DNA from: Shinisaurus crocodilurus
Taxonomy: Eukaryota > Chordata > Lepidosauria > Squamata > Shinisauridae
Length of the DNA: 64,000 nucleotides
NCBI GenBank assembly: GCA_021292165.1
Contig: CM037888.1
Location: 27,951,140-28,015,139, forward strand
Direction: 5' to 3'
Part shown: in pieces, positions 52,380 to 63,376 of the stretch
Numbering within the stretch: the stretch's first letter is position 1
Layout: each line of letters starts with the position of its first letter
Notes under the pieces: generated by a model
Told to the model about the DNA's origin: nothing
What the model saw: the letters and a program-made list of their open reading frames with translations, nothing else
The model's database searches: none
Made by a program: the position numbers and the translations under genes

Positions 52380-53605
52380 CTGCAGACATTCTCTGACAGC
52401 AAAAATAGCTGGCTGGCACCTTATCAGTCCCACTTGCTCATATTTAACATTTTCACAGTGCAATCCCACGGAGTTCAACGGGGCTTTCGCCCAGGTAAGT
52501 GAGTATAGGATTTAAACCTCAGTGTTTCCCCTCCCCCTCTTTTGAGAAAGGGTGGAGAGAAGACAAATTTAAATGTTTCTTTGTGCTGACTTAAAGAGAA
52601 AATGGAGATATACAACTGAGTATAATGAAGGACAATTCTGTTTTATTTCCACTGCTTTCACTTTCCCAGGAATGATGCTGTTTGCTTTTAAATCCTCTCA
52701 TTATAGATGTACAACTATACGCTACAAAGCACTCTCACTCAGCGCCTCTGGTCATATTTGTCCCTCGTCTTGGGTGAAGACTCAAGCCAGGTCCACCCTT
52801 GCATTAGAATGAATTGGTAGACTGCTGAGATGTTAGAATGGATAGCACCAGTTCAGACTGCAGGTGGAGGATACCCCATATCACCTTCCCTGCAAGTAGA
52901 AATGTAGCAGAATGGATTTAGCCAAGCCCTCTCTGCCTGCTTGTTTTCTACTTCTCTGCAGGTGTGTTTTTAATGTGGGGAATATTGAACATTGGCAGGT
53001 CAGCTGCTTTCGAAACTGCAACAGTCTACTAGCAAAACCCAGCCCTCATTTCCCCCTGTCCTTTCGATCTTATCCCACTGAGGTGGGGGGAAAGATTGAA
53101 TAATTAATGGGGATTGTCCATCAGAAGGAAAAGGGTAGGAATTATGCAGCAGAAACCTATTGGGGACAATGCACATGATGTCCATTCAGTATTAGTTATA
53201 TGATGTACCAGTAAATACACTTTGCATTGTGAAGCTACATTAATAAATCCACCATCCTCTCTTCTAAGCATGATTCAATTTTATGAAAGTCCAGAAGGCT
53301 CTGTGTCTGCCTTGGCATGCTCCAGGCTGGACTACTGGCCTCTGTTACGATGTAAGCTTCATGCCCCATGTTTTAACCAATACAGAACATTCCTTATGCC
53401 TGTCTACTCAGAAGGAGCTCCCACATGTGTTAACACTTTTCATCAGATGTGGAAGTACATTAATTGGGTGGTATATTTCCGGTCCCAAAGTACATATCTA
53501 AATCTAAGCAATATTTTAACTGGGGCACATGGATCCCTGATAGCCCTTGCCTCCATGTCTAATTAATTTGCAGATATAAATTAGTTTGGGGGAAGAGAGT
53601 CAAAG
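50950..53605. other. Long mostly unique stretch
   Basis: No gene recognised. Contains a CT microsatellite (52347-52376), a C run near 51990 and a short dispersed repeat at 52457-52512. Plus frames at 51091-51405, 52140-52515 and 53222-53566 are open over 100-120 codons but lack domains. Confidence 0.45.
52347..52376 (+). repeat. (CT)n microsatellite
   Basis: About 15 CT units. Confidence 0.95.
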
Positions 53606-53612
53606 AAGAACA

Positions 53613-53793
53613 GGCCTGTGGCTTACGCTGGCTCAGCTTGTCTGAGTGTGGAAAGCTAAGCAGGGTCAGGCCTGGTTATTACTTGGATGGGAGACCCCGC
53701 CTCCTCTAGTTTCCTGCACTGAGCAGCAGGTTGGACTTGATGGCCTTGTAGGCCCCTTCCAAAGACCAACTCTATGATCTATGAAATCTATGA
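53613..53793 (+). mobile_element. 5S-rRNA-derived SINE with CR1 end, copy B
   Basis: The head aligns with 5S rRNA: GCTTACGCTGGCTC-like start, GAAAGCTAAGCAGGGTC (A-box region), CCTGGTTATTACTTGGATGG and GAGACC (C-box region). After CCTCCTCTAGTTTCCTGCAC it switches to a CR1 3' end with GTTGGACTTGATGGCCTTGT, CCCCTTCC and an ATCTATGAAATCTATGA tail. Internal pol III promoter elements are visible. Confidence 0.88.
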
Positions 53794-54084
53794 AAGGAGG
53801 GACCCGCACACTTCTACTTCTACCATTCCAGATGCAATGCACAAGTGTTTTGTTTGTAGTGTTTATTTATTCGGGCTGTTTATATCATGTCTACTAACCA
53901 ATGTTTTTGAGTTTAGTAAAACAGATGAGATTTAAGTTTTCCTGAAGGCTCCTCCTTCCTAAACTGTCACCACCATCACCACCAGCCATTTCAGCAGGTT
54001 ATAACAGAGGGAGATGAGAGGGGAAGCCGGGCCCTTCCACCAGCCTTGCTAAAAGACAACTTTATTTATGCCTCATCCCTGCCC

Positions 54085-54212
54085 ATCCCTTTTTCCTTGT
54101 ATGTCTTGCCTTTTGAGATTGTAAGCCTGCAAGACTGATTGGTTGTGAGCTGCTGCTATGGGAGCCCTTTTTGACTGAGGAGCAGGATAAAAATACTTTA
54201 AATAATAAATGA
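54085..54212 (+). mobile_element. LINE 3' UTR-like fragment
   Basis: TTGAGATTGTAAGCCTGCAA, GAGCCCTTTTTGACTGAGGA and AGGATAAAAATACTTTAAAT: diverged relative of 5145-5267. Confidence 0.55.
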
Positions 54213-54439
54213 AAAGTTGTCACCCCTAGTCCACAGATGTTCCAGCTGCTACTCTGCTGCTGAATCCTTGTGCCATGCAGAAGCAATAACTCTGGCCTGC
54301 AAAGAGCTGCTGGAGCAGCCCAATATTAATCCCTCACAGGGCCAGGCTGTTTCTCGTAGGGATGTTTTTTTGTTCGGGCTGCATTTTTAAGCGAAACTAA
54401 TTTGCACTCCTCTGACTAACATGCAACTCAGAATGCAAT

Positions 54440-54591
54440 TTATTTATATATTTATTTATTATATTTATACCCTGCCTTTTTTCCTGCAAGGAACCCAAGG
54501 CAGCTTACATAATCCTCCTCCTCCTCCTCCTCTCCATTTTATCCTCACAACAACCCTGTGAGGTAGGTTATGCTGAGAGTCGGTGACTGGC
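54440..54591 (-). mobile_element. MIR-like SINE, head deleted
   Basis: TTATACCCTGCCTTTTTTCC, CTCACAACAACCCTGTGAGG and TGAGAGTCGGTGACTGGC; ends before the tRNA head. Confidence 0.82.
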
Positions 54592-54599
54592 TGTAACTT

Positions 54600-54905
54600 T
54601 CTCTGAATTTTGTGATGCATTTCCCACCTCTAAGAATGCATATAGAAATGTATTTGTTAGGGGAAGATATGAATACAATGTATATTTTAGGGGTAATGCA
54701 TAGAAAATGTGTATTTGAGGGGGGAATACATGCAAAAAATGTGTATCAGGGAGAAATGCATGCAAAAATGTATATTTTAGGGGGGAATGCAGCAAAAATA
54801 TGTCCTTTAGGGGGAATTGCATACAATTTAAATGTGAATTTTCATGCATTAAAAATGCAGAAAATGGGATGGAATGGAGTTACAATTGAACACATACAGA
54901 ACTGA
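54600..54905 (+). repeat. AT-rich minisatellite (AGGGGGAATGCATGCAAAAA)
   Basis: About six imperfect units of roughly 35-40 bases: GGGGGAAT, GCATGCAAAAATGTG, TATTTTAG. The repeat forces a spurious 97-codon frame with a recurring MHAK-YILGG pattern. Confidence 0.75.
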
Positions 54906-54909
54906 CATG

Positions 54910-56300
54910 GACCAGAAACAGACTGATCTATCCCTAGTCTCTCACACCCAGGGGGCAGGGGGACTGGGAGGCACTGGGTTAGGAAGCCTGGCAGATGATG
55001 TGATGCGCGCTGAATGAAAGCTCTATATATCTGCGATGTGCCATTCACACATGCAAGTCATAACATGAAGTTCCAGTTATCAAGTGATAAACATGCATGT
55101 AAGAACAGGCTTTAAAGAAAGGACTCCCATCATCCCCACAGCACAACAATAGAAAACCTAGTTCCCCCCCCCCTTTGATTTATTTCTAGGGAGACCAGTC
55201 CAACAATCCCAACTCTTGTTATCTAATTATGCCCTTCCTTTTGTAAAAAAAAAGGATTCATATTCTGATAATTTTTTGTTCTTTTTTTTTATAAAAAAAA
55301 ATAATTCCTGGAAGCAAAGGGCTGTGAATGGTGTGCTGTGAAAGGAAGGGCAAACAATGTAGCCCAACCCAAACATCTTCAGAACATTAATGCTTGGGGA
55401 ATTTGGACGCACAAGCCTTCCTTGCCCGTATATCACGAGATGAAAGAATAAAATATCACTTAGCCTGGAGCATTTGCCGTGCGTTTGTGCGCCGCCGGCC
55501 GGCAACAATAATTTAATCAGTTAATGATCCTCCGTTTGATGACTGTTTTCTTGTGAATTGTTCCTCATGGCAGGGGAAATTAAACATAAAAGTGACAAGG
55601 GGGCAGCCTTAACTATGAACACAGTCATCGTTTGTTTTCTGTTTTTTTTTTAAAGCTGGCTTTATACAGTAGTTGGGATTCTCTTTCTCATCTTGCCCAC
55701 CCTCTGGCTGGGTCAAATATCAACCTGAGGTTCTGTTAGCTAAAAAAAGAAAGGTTGGTTGGTGGAGGGAGGGGGGGGAGGAAAGAACTTAATATAATCG
55801 TACCCTTTGCCCAGTGGCAACCTGGCCCCCCGCCCATGACATGGTACAGAGAAAGCCCCCTTAGGCTGCAAAAAGCCACAGGTATACATGTCGTCTCCCT
55901 TTGCCCTTTGATTTTGCTGAACCCCCCCCCAGCTTTCAATATAAAGAATCTTTCCCTTTCATGGAGTAAATTCTAGTTCCCAAATATATGATAGCGGCTG
56001 CATTTGGTTGGTGTTTGCTCCCTCAGGCAAACCAAAGGAACTGTAAGTGGTACTATTTTTCCTATCAGCCCCTGAGAGGACTGTGGCAGCCCTATGTGTT
56101 ATTAATGGATAAAATCTGAGCAGAAGCCAACCCCAAGGTGAACCCTATGCATTTAAAACATTTCATCAGACAGCTAAGTATATATATATATATTGCCTCC
56201 CTGCCCCCACCTGGCAACTACAGTAGATGGCTTTGTTGCACTCAACAGAACCCAGCCAAAGAGTTGGGTAGCAGGTCTCCCTTTAGGGGGAGCTCTCTTC
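54910..56300. other. Mostly unique stretch
   Basis: No gene recognised. Poly-T/poly-A near 55270-55305, C runs near 55166 and 55923, an AT run near 56178-56192, and the segment 55430-55620 flagged separately. Confidence 0.45.
55430..55620. promoter_or_regulatory. Candidate conserved non-coding element
   Basis: GCGCCGCCGGCCGGCAACAA adjoins AATAATTTAATCAGTTAATG (clustered homeodomain-like sites) and CTGTTTTCTTGTGAATTGTT. A GC-rich patch next to AT-rich sites without repeats. Inference only. Confidence 0.25.
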
Positions 56301-56309
56301 TGAAATATG

Positions 56310-56635
56310 TAGACATTTATTTACAGTCATTATTAATAAAGCGCTTTTCAACTGCCCAAAGCAACTTATCCCAAAGCAATTTATTGAACAAAAGTGAAAA
56401 GTAAACCAATCTAAAACCTTCCATACAGAAAACACAATCAACTTAATTAAAAAGAAGAAGTAGAAACAGCAGCTGGAGAAACACATCCTTCAAAACATCT
56501 CTCCCCCACGGCCTGGTATCTTCACCTAACTCTGAAAGGAGGCAAGAGAAGGAGATAGGTGGACTTCTTGGGGAAGGGCTGGGCATTCCAAAGTTCCAGG
56601 GCCACTACAGAAAAGGCCCTGTTCAAACAGGGATG
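56310..56635 (-). mobile_element. LINE-like fragment, reversed
   Basis: AATAAAGCGCTTTTCAACTG start and GGGCATTCCAAAGTTCCAGG, CCACTACAGAAAAGGCCCTG end follow the order of a reversed L2-group C-terminus with 3' UTR; heavily decayed. Confidence 0.5.
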
Positions 56636-56699
56636 TTCAAGTTCAACAACATTCTCTGAACTTCACTTGACAGATCAATTTGGCTCACTCCCATTGTCA

Positions 56700-56960
56700 T
56701 TTTGACATTTATTTGTTTGTTTGTTTGTTTGAAAGGGGAAAGTGTGCATTTTGATTGGAGAAAGTGCACATTCTTCAAAAGTGCACTTTCCCTCAGTGAC
56801 TAAAGTGTGTAAGTGTGTGTGTGTGTATTTTAATGAGCGTTTCAGAGTATGTGTTTCCCCCTAAAATACCATTTTTCAAACACAATAACAAGTTTCGGAA
56901 TATGTAAACATTTAAAAAGAAAAATACCCTCCCATTTGCATTTAGGATTGTGAACGGAGC
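56700..56960. repeat. AT-rich GTGCATTTT dispersed repeat
   Basis: AAAGTGTGCATTTTGATTGG, AGTGCACATTCTTCAAAAGT; similar in type to 46645-46960. Confidence 0.45.
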
Positions 56961-57225
56961 AAATCCAGATGGTTTATGAACTGAAATGGAATTTCTCATA
57001 CATACCCAATTGTTGCCCTTACATCCAAAAACAATGGAACCCAAAGTAGGGATGGCCAAATCTGTCAATATTGGTTTCATTCACTTTCTCACTTTTCCAA
57101 TATTAAGTTTGGTTCAGCTCAAACTTTGAGAATGTGTCCAGTCTTAACTCTGGTTTGTCCTGAACTTTGAGTTTTGTTTGTTTGTTTCTTTACAATTTCA
57201 TGAGAATGCATAAGCATTTTTGTGC

Positions 57226-57655
57226 ACATTTATTTATTTATTTATTTATTATATTTATTAATCGCCCATCTGGCCAGCCACCCGGCCACCCTGGGCGATG
57301 TACAATTAAAACAATACAATAAAATATGATAATTAAAACAGTATAAAAATTCTTTTAAAATCCTAACCCACCCCATATTCCCGCCTGAAATACCATGTTT
57401 TTAATGCACGCTGGAAGCTCATCACGGAGGGGCCATGACGAAGGTCACTAGGGAGGGAGTTCCATAACTTGGGGGCCGCCACAGAGAAGGCCCTCTTCCT
57501 AGCCCCCACCAGCCTGGCTGTTCTGGCTGACGGGACAGGGAGAAGGCCGTTCGTGGCAGATCTTGTTGAGCAGCCTACTTGATGTTGCTGGAGGCGCTCC
57601 TTGAGATAAACTGTGCCGGAGCCGTGTAGGGTTTTAAAGGTCAAAATTATTCCTA
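57226..57655 (-). mobile_element. L2-like LINE 3' part, reversed
   Basis: TTTATTAATCGCCCATCTGG tail and UTR, then a minus-strand frame (57363-57677) with TFKTLHGSGTVYLKERLQQH, RSATNGLLPVPS, RAFSVAAPKLWNSLPSDL and YFRREYGVG. Same subfamily as 10035-10655, inserted in an AT-rich repeat (57055-57225, 57656-57890). Confidence 0.9.
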
Positions 57656-57899
57656 ATGTATACATGTTTATACACATTTTTGCAAGTGAGTTTTACTAAC
57701 ATAATGCATATTTGAACATTGTTTTCTCTAATATATGCATTTTGTACTCTTTTTAAAAATGGAGGACTCCATTGAAAATTCGGGAAAGCGCAAATTTCAA
57801 AGTATAACTGAGCTTTGGTTGGCATAGTGATTTGAAAGTGAGAAATCAGGTGCACAGAAAAATGTGAACTGACTGACTTTCTCCCCTTCCCCTATCCCT

Positions 57900-58225
57900 A
57901 AGCCAAAGTAGAGCTTTCTCAGCAGATCTCAACGTCTGAGGCAGGTGGGACTTACAGGAGAAGACGCTCCCTGAAGCAATCAGGATCCCAGACTGGTTAG
58001 AGCTTTAAACATCACAACCAGCACCTTGAATTGGGCCTCGAAATGAACCAGTAAACAATGCAGAGGGTTTAGGTGCAATATGCTATCTTATACATATCAG
58101 TAGTTGGGCTACTCTGTGGGTTTTTGAGTATCAAAACTGAGAAAAGGATGGAATGAGATGAGACAGTGGGTCATCACAGCAAAGTCAGCTAGGGAACAAG
58201 ATGTACATAAAACTGTCAGATATTG
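57900..58225. other. LINE-related or unique sequence
   Basis: AGAGCTTTAAACATCACAAC and CCAGCACCTTGAATTGGGCC resemble the reversed body of an L2-group LINE, but no frame survives. Confidence 0.35.
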
Positions 58226-58227
58226 AA

Positions 58228-58360
58228 TGCACAATCCTATGCATGTTCAGGCAGAAAAAAGTCCTACAACTCCCAGCATTCTTAGCCAGCTTGGCTAGCT
58301 GGGGAATGATGGGAGTTGTAGGACTTTTTTTCCTGTCTAAACATGCATAGGATTGTGCCT
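58228..58360. mobile_element. Fold-back MITE (CACAATCCTATGCATG)
   Basis: Left GCACAATCCTATGCATGTTC and right ACATGCATAGGATTGTGC are inverted; inner GTCCTACAACTCCCAGCATT faces AATGATGGGAGTTGTAGGAC. The clearest copy of the family at 3588 and 63095. Confidence 0.85.
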
Positions 58361-58629
58361 TTAGGCATTGTCTGCCATAAATTCCCTCCCAGCTGCTAAT
58401 ACCTGGATATCTAAGCTGCATGCCTGCGTCTATCCTACAAACATAACTGTTTTAAAAGTTTTTCTCCAAGGGAGCTGAGGTTTGTGGGGGATGGTTGTGG
58501 TGGTCATCTGGCCACTCTGAGCGATGTACAGTCTAATTAAATACAAAAAACAAAAAACAGAGCGTCAGTTAGCCCTGGGGGGGGGCAGTCCAACTGGAGC
58601 AGGCCCTGATGTTCCCTCTGCCTGCTCCT

Positions 58630-58666
58630 GCCGCCTCCTGATGTCTATATGCTACCTCCAGTTGAG
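58630..58666 (+). mobile_element. CR1 3' region, part 1 (split)
   Basis: CTGATGTCTATATGCTACCT then CCAGTTGAG; continues at 59803 after the RT insertion. Confidence 0.7.
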
Positions 58667-59802
58667 ATTAAAAGCTCAAAAGCAGGCTGAAAGCAAAAAG
58701 TAAGGTAATTACAACCTCCGTTGTGGAACTTCAGTATGCTGATGATAATGTGGTCTCCACACATTCAGAGGATGATCTCCAAACTATCCTAAATGCTTTT
58801 GCAGAAGCATACGGAAAACTTGGTCTCCCACTTAACATCAAAAAAACCAAAGTGCTTCATCAGCAAGTGCAAGCTAACCCTTTAGTGATGCCATCTATCC
58901 AGCTTGGCGGGACAATACTGGAAAATGTCGATCATTTTCTCTATCTTGGCAGCTATCTTTCTGTTACAGCTAACATCGACAGTGAAATCCAGCATCGTCT
59001 GAGCTCTGCAAGTGCCGCGTTTTCTCGAATGAAACATAGAGTGTTCGAGGATTGGGATATTTGTAAGAAGACCAAAACACTGGTTTATGAAGCCATTGTA
59101 TTACCAACTTTATTGTATGCCTGTGAAACATGGACTATCTATAAACGTCATTTCCACCTCCTTGAAAGATTTCATCAACGTTGCCTCCGGAAAATCCTGC
59201 GAATTACTTGGAAAGATAGGCGAACAAATGTCAGTGTACTGGAAGAAGCAAAGACTACTAGCGTTGAAAAAATGATCCTTCAACGCCAACTTCAGTGGAC
59301 CGGTCATGTTGTTCGAATGTCCTGACTGCCGTCTCCCAAAGCAGTTACTTTATTCCCAACTCAAGGATGGAAAGCGGAATATCGGTGGTCAATATAAGAG
59401 GTTTAAAGATGTTCTTAAGGCTAATCTAAAAAAATGCAATATAAACATCAAAAACTGGGAAGCTCTGGCCCATGAACGATCTAACTGGAGGTTGGCCTTT
59501 CACAAAGGTTCTATGGACTTTGAAGAAGCCCGAGTGCAAGGTGAAAGGGAGAAACGTGCTAAGCGAAAAGTACGTCAAATGAATCCTTTACAGGACCATC
59601 TTCTATCTGGTAACCTGTGTCCTCACTGTGGGAAGCTGTGTGGATCTAGAATTGGCCTCCACAGTCACTGACGGACCCATCGCTAGAGTCTACACAATCT
59701 TCTTTAGAATTTTCCTCTTTTTAAAATCTCCTTTTTGTAAATTTTCTTTTTTTTATCCTGGAAGACAATCTTACTTGGTCACGAGTGATCGCCTGACATG
59801 AC
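58667..59802 (+). mobile_element. 5'-truncated non-LTR retrotransposon, RT plus C-terminal zinc finger
   Basis: Flanked by the exact 13-mer ACCTCCAGTTGAG at 58654-58666 and 59803-59815. A frame open from 58672 to 59325 holds LQYADDNVV (catalytic YADD), then LGSYLSVTANIDSEI, LPTLLYACETWTIYKRH, LLERFHQRCLRKILRITWKD and QLQWTGHVVRM. A frameshift near 59306-59325 leads into CRLPKQLLYSQL, QYKRFKDVLKANLKKCNI and, near the end, CPHCGKLCGSRIGLHSH. The N-terminal endonuclease is missing. Distinct from CR1 and L2 here; clade not assigned. Confidence 0.9.
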
Positions 59803-59962
59803 ACCTCCAGTTGAGTATCAGAGGCTGGGGAACATGGACGAGAGGGTGCTGTTACACTCATGTCCTGCTTGTGGGCAGCTGGTTGGCCACTGTGTGAACA
59901 CAATGCTGGACTTTGGTCTGATCCAGCATGGCTCTTCTCATGTCCTCATGTTCTGGAGGATA
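59803..59962 (+). mobile_element. CR1 3' end, part 2
   Basis: GAGTATCAGAGGCTGGGGAA, GAGAGGGTGCTGTTACACTC, TTTGGTCTGATCCAGCATGG and CTTCTCATGTCCTCATG tail. Confidence 0.8.
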
Positions 59963-59964
59963 AC

Positions 59965-61500
59965 TGTTTTCCAGTCTACATATTAGTCTAGGCAAGAATT
60001 AGGTCAGCTCATTTAAAAATGGTGACCAAACAAAATGCTTGAGCATCCCTAGGCCCATATCACTCATGGTCATGGCTGGGTTGCACTCACTGCAATCTTA
60101 TCCTTAGGTCCAGAGCCTTAGTTTCCCCACAGCGATGAATGGCAACCCTGCACCTACATGGGAGAAGAGAAAAGGGTGCACTTGAGAGCACCATTGAGGT
60201 GGGTGTGTATGAATCTTTTCCTTCTCGCTAAGTGACCCCAGGCCTTGGGCATGAAGTCTATTCCTCTCTTCATAGACTTGCCTGTTCGTCTGCATGGCCC
60301 TATACTGAGTTCTGTTTTCTTGCTTGCACCAGAATATGACAGAGTGTTAGCCACTTTATTCATATATATAAAACATATATTAATGAAACTCACAATGTGC
60401 ATTCAAGAGACCAAATTCATTTGCAGCTGACAGTTCTGTGTGCGGAAGGATGGGTTAAGTCTGTTCCCAGACATTACTTCTTCCCTCCTCCTCCTCCTCC
60501 TCCTCCTCCTCCTCCTCCTCCTCCTCCTCTTTATCACCACCACCACCACCACCACCATCATGTTAACATACAAGGTGCTTTATAAGGTAACATAAAATTA
60601 CGAACAAGTTCATTTCCTCAGGAGTCCACCATCTAAATTTTAACAATATGTCAAAATGTGTAAGTGTGTAAATGCTTGTGTGTGTGGAGAGAGAGAGTCA
60701 GACATGGTTTTCAACATTGCATTACCAGAAGCACCCTCTGTTTACAAGTCCTTGTGACCAGTCTGAGATTCATCTTGGGAAGTGACATTTTCCTTCTGTT
60801 CTTCCAAAGGTGTGTGCTGCTGTTCTTACCAGTGAGACTAGGCTAAGGGTAGCAGTTTTACTGACAAACCACTAGGGGGAGCGGAGGGTAAATGCTGAAC
60901 ATCCAGTCCAGTATCTTTTATTTTCTCATTCAATATGTCAGAAACATGGATGAAAGCCGCACGAAAGACAAACCCAGTTTGGCACATTTTGCGAAGCGGC
61001 TGAATTCTCTGGTCAATTTTACACTATCCCTATTGCTAAAGGAGAATATTTGTCCAGGCTCTGAGGTAGCATCACTCATTCAAAGATGAGCAAGAAGACC
61101 ATCAATCACATCCATGTGTGGAACATTCTGGAGACTGGTCTTTCCCAACAAGTTGGAGAAAATGCTGATTTTTTAAAAAGCTTGTGAGATGCTCACTGGA
61201 GACTCATTTAAGTATGCTTGAAGTTCTAACACCCAGACTGCAAAATCTCAGTAAGCAGCTGGGTTCCTAATTAAAATGAACCGTTAGTAGATTTAGTAGG
61301 CCAAATTTATGGTTTTCAATTAAAAACACTCTTGCGCTTGATATCTGCTACCAACTTGGGTGGCTGGCTGTGGGTGCTTATGTGCAGAGGTATATACCCA
61401 AAGCATCCAATAAAAAAAAAAGCAGGCCAGCTTCCGAATGCTGCCATCCACAGGAACTGGATTACCCCCATTCCATTTCTAGGGACAGAGAAACAAATCT
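59965..61500. other. Mostly unique stretch
   Basis: No gene recognised. Holds the CTC/CAC microsatellites at 60484-60557. 61180-61370 is repeat-free with CCTAATTAAAATGAACCG and TTTCAATTAAAAACAC, a weak candidate conserved element. Confidence 0.4.
60484..60557 (+). repeat. Compound (CTC)n and (CAC)n microsatellite
   Basis: About 15 CTC units, a short gap, then about 8 CAC units; poly-Pro and poly-His frames are artefacts. Confidence 0.95.
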
Positions 61501-62015
61501 GTCTGTTCTGATCTCTAGTTCTCTACAACTTGCAAAATTTTTGAAGCACAACTTGTGGGAAATCCGACAGATTTTCATGATCCCCCCCCCCCGAATTCTA
61601 GTTCATTAACCCCGCATTGGCGCCGACTCACTGTTGTGTGAGTTGAGCCAGCTCCCCAATTCCTGTCTCTAATACAGGATGCGAGTTGAACAGTTTTTTA
61701 AAAAAAAAACACTACGGCAATTTGCACAAATAGGGCAATTTGTGCTATTTGCGCAACTTGGAAGCCAAAACTATGCCGTTCTAGTGCAATTTGCACTAGA
61801 ATTTATGCAAATTGCATAAATTTACACAGTTTGCACAAGTCACATGATTTGCACAAGTTTCCTCAGCATTTGTTTTTTTTTTAATGCACAAACCTTTGCC
61901 TGCCTTAGAGATGGAAGTCCGTGGAAACCCCCCTGGCTCAGCCCGCTTCCAATCAGCAGATCGGAAGCAGGCAGAAAGCCTGGCAAGTTCAAATGAGCCA
62001 GACTTCCCAGCATTA
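61500..62015. mobile_element. Fold-back element, AATTTGCACAAAT centre
   Basis: Parallel in order to 14755-15362: GGAAATCCGACAGATTTTCA, GCATTGGCGCCGACTCACTG, GTCTCTAATACAGG, then repeated GCAATTTGCACAAATAGG-type motifs, TTAGAGATGGAAGTCC and CAAATGAGCCAGACTTCCCA at the right end. Confidence 0.7.
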
Positions 62016-62139
62016 GTACATCTCTTTCCCCCAATTTGTGAATTGTTTGGGCAAAAAAGTGTGCACAAAAATCCATATGCATTTGTGTAGGCTCTTTTCC
62101 TAATATACTGTATGCATTTGTGTATACTGGCTGTATGTG

Positions 62140-62203
62140 TACTCTGGCTGGGGACAATGGCAGTTGTAGTCCAACACAGGTTGAAGGCACCAGGTTAGGG
62201 AAG
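62140..62203. mobile_element. Half MITE
   Basis: GCAGTTGTAGTCCAACACAG and GGCACCAGGTTAGGGAAGG match the right half of 21177-21270. Confidence 0.55.
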
Positions 62204-62242
62204 GTTGGGCTAGATCATGTTCCCATGAAGGCTTATCCAATA

Positions 62243-62457
62243 GTAGCTAGTAGTGAGAGTGCTGGACTGGGACTCGGGAGATCCGGGTCCTAGTCCCCGC
62301 TCGGCCATGAAGCTCACTGGGTGACTTTGGGCCAGTCACTGACTCTCAGCCTAACCTACCCCACAGGGTTGTTGTGAGGATAAAAGGGAGAGGAAGATGA
62401 TTATGTAAGCTGCCTTGGGTTCCTTGCAGGGAAAAAGGTGGGGTATAAATATAAATA

Positions 62458-62502
<45 letters not shown>

Positions 62503-62553
62503 AATAAAATAAAATAAAATAAAATAAAATAAAATAAAATAAAAATAATAAAA
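62243..62553 (+). mobile_element. MIR-like SINE with long ATAA/AAAAT tail
   Basis: GTGCTGGACTGGGACTCGGG, B box GGGTCCTAGTCC, AGCTCACTGGGTGACTTTGG, CCACAGGGTTGTTGTGAGGA, GGTGGGGTATAAATAT; the tail grew into (AAAT)n and (AAAAT)n up to 62553. The extreme 5' end of the head is missing. Confidence 0.9.
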
Positions 62554-62559
62554 GCATCT

Positions 62560-63090
62560 CCCCCACCTAGCAGCTTGGAATTTGACCACTGGGCTGGACA
62601 TCTTTGGGTTTATCCTATGGTCCATCTTTGAAATGCTCCATTTAGTAGGGACAGTATGCACCTTTGGAAACCTGTCTCTAGCCAAATGTTATCCCTATTT
62701 TCATCTGCATGTTAAGGGGGTTAGGCTGCTATCGAAAAACGTTACTGGACATGCACAGATACAATAGAGCAGCGGCAGGCAGGAGGGTGATCTCTCTGGG
62801 TGATGATGCGCAGTAGTTCTGTGGCAAGCGGAGGCTTTTGGTTGTCTTACAGTTGCCTAACAGTAGCAACAACTGAAAAGCTCCCACCACCGCCACCGCC
62901 ACCCCTAAATTTGGCTGCTGAAAGAAACAAAGGAAGGTTGAGGAGGAAACCAGGAGTGGATTCTCATCCTGGGTGGAGCATGTGTTCAGGGGAGGCCTGT
63001 CCCGCTTCATTCGCTGCTTATGCCCACCCTTCTGATCCACTGTTTTGCACCTGGCTCTGACTAGTGGACCTCAGAGTTTGAGTAAAACTA
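62560..63090. other. Unique-looking stretch
   Basis: No gene recognised; a short CCGCCACCGCCACC patch near 62890. Confidence 0.4.
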
Positions 63091-63094
63091 ACCA

Positions 63095-63207
63095 AGGGCA
63101 CCTTCCTATGCATATTTAGACAGAAACAAGTCCTACAGATCCCAACTTCCCCCATTCCTGGGAGTTGTAGGACTTTGCTCTGTCTAAACATGCATAGGAT
63201 TGCACCC
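63095..63207. mobile_element. Fold-back MITE (GCATAGGATTGCACC family)
   Basis: Left CACCTTCCTATGCATATTTA faces right AACATGCATAGGATTGCACC; inner GTCCTACAGATCCCA faces TGGGAGTTGTAGGAC. Confidence 0.8.
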
Positions 63208-63254
63208 TAAATGTATAAAGTAGACCCTGCAAGCCTAAAGATTGCTCATGCCTT

Positions 63255-63376
63255 CAAAAAGAGGTCCCCTGGCTGTGGAATGTCCTTCCCAGGGAGAGCT
63301 ACCTGGCATCTTCACTTTTACATTTAGACTCCAGGTTAAGACCTTCCTCTTCCAGCAGGCATTTAATCTTTAATCT
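63255..63376 (+). mobile_element. L2-like LINE, part 1 (split by SINE)
   Basis: CCCCTGGCTGTGGAATGTCC and TAAGACCTTCCTCTTCCAGC follow the LINE C-terminal pattern (LW-GMSFPGRAT-like, KTFLFQQAF). Continues at 63605. Confidence 0.65.

Noticed and set aside
53640..53700. A genuine 5S rRNA gene
   Set aside because: The 5S part is diverged and joined to a CR1 3' end, with the same junction in a second copy, so it is a SINE.
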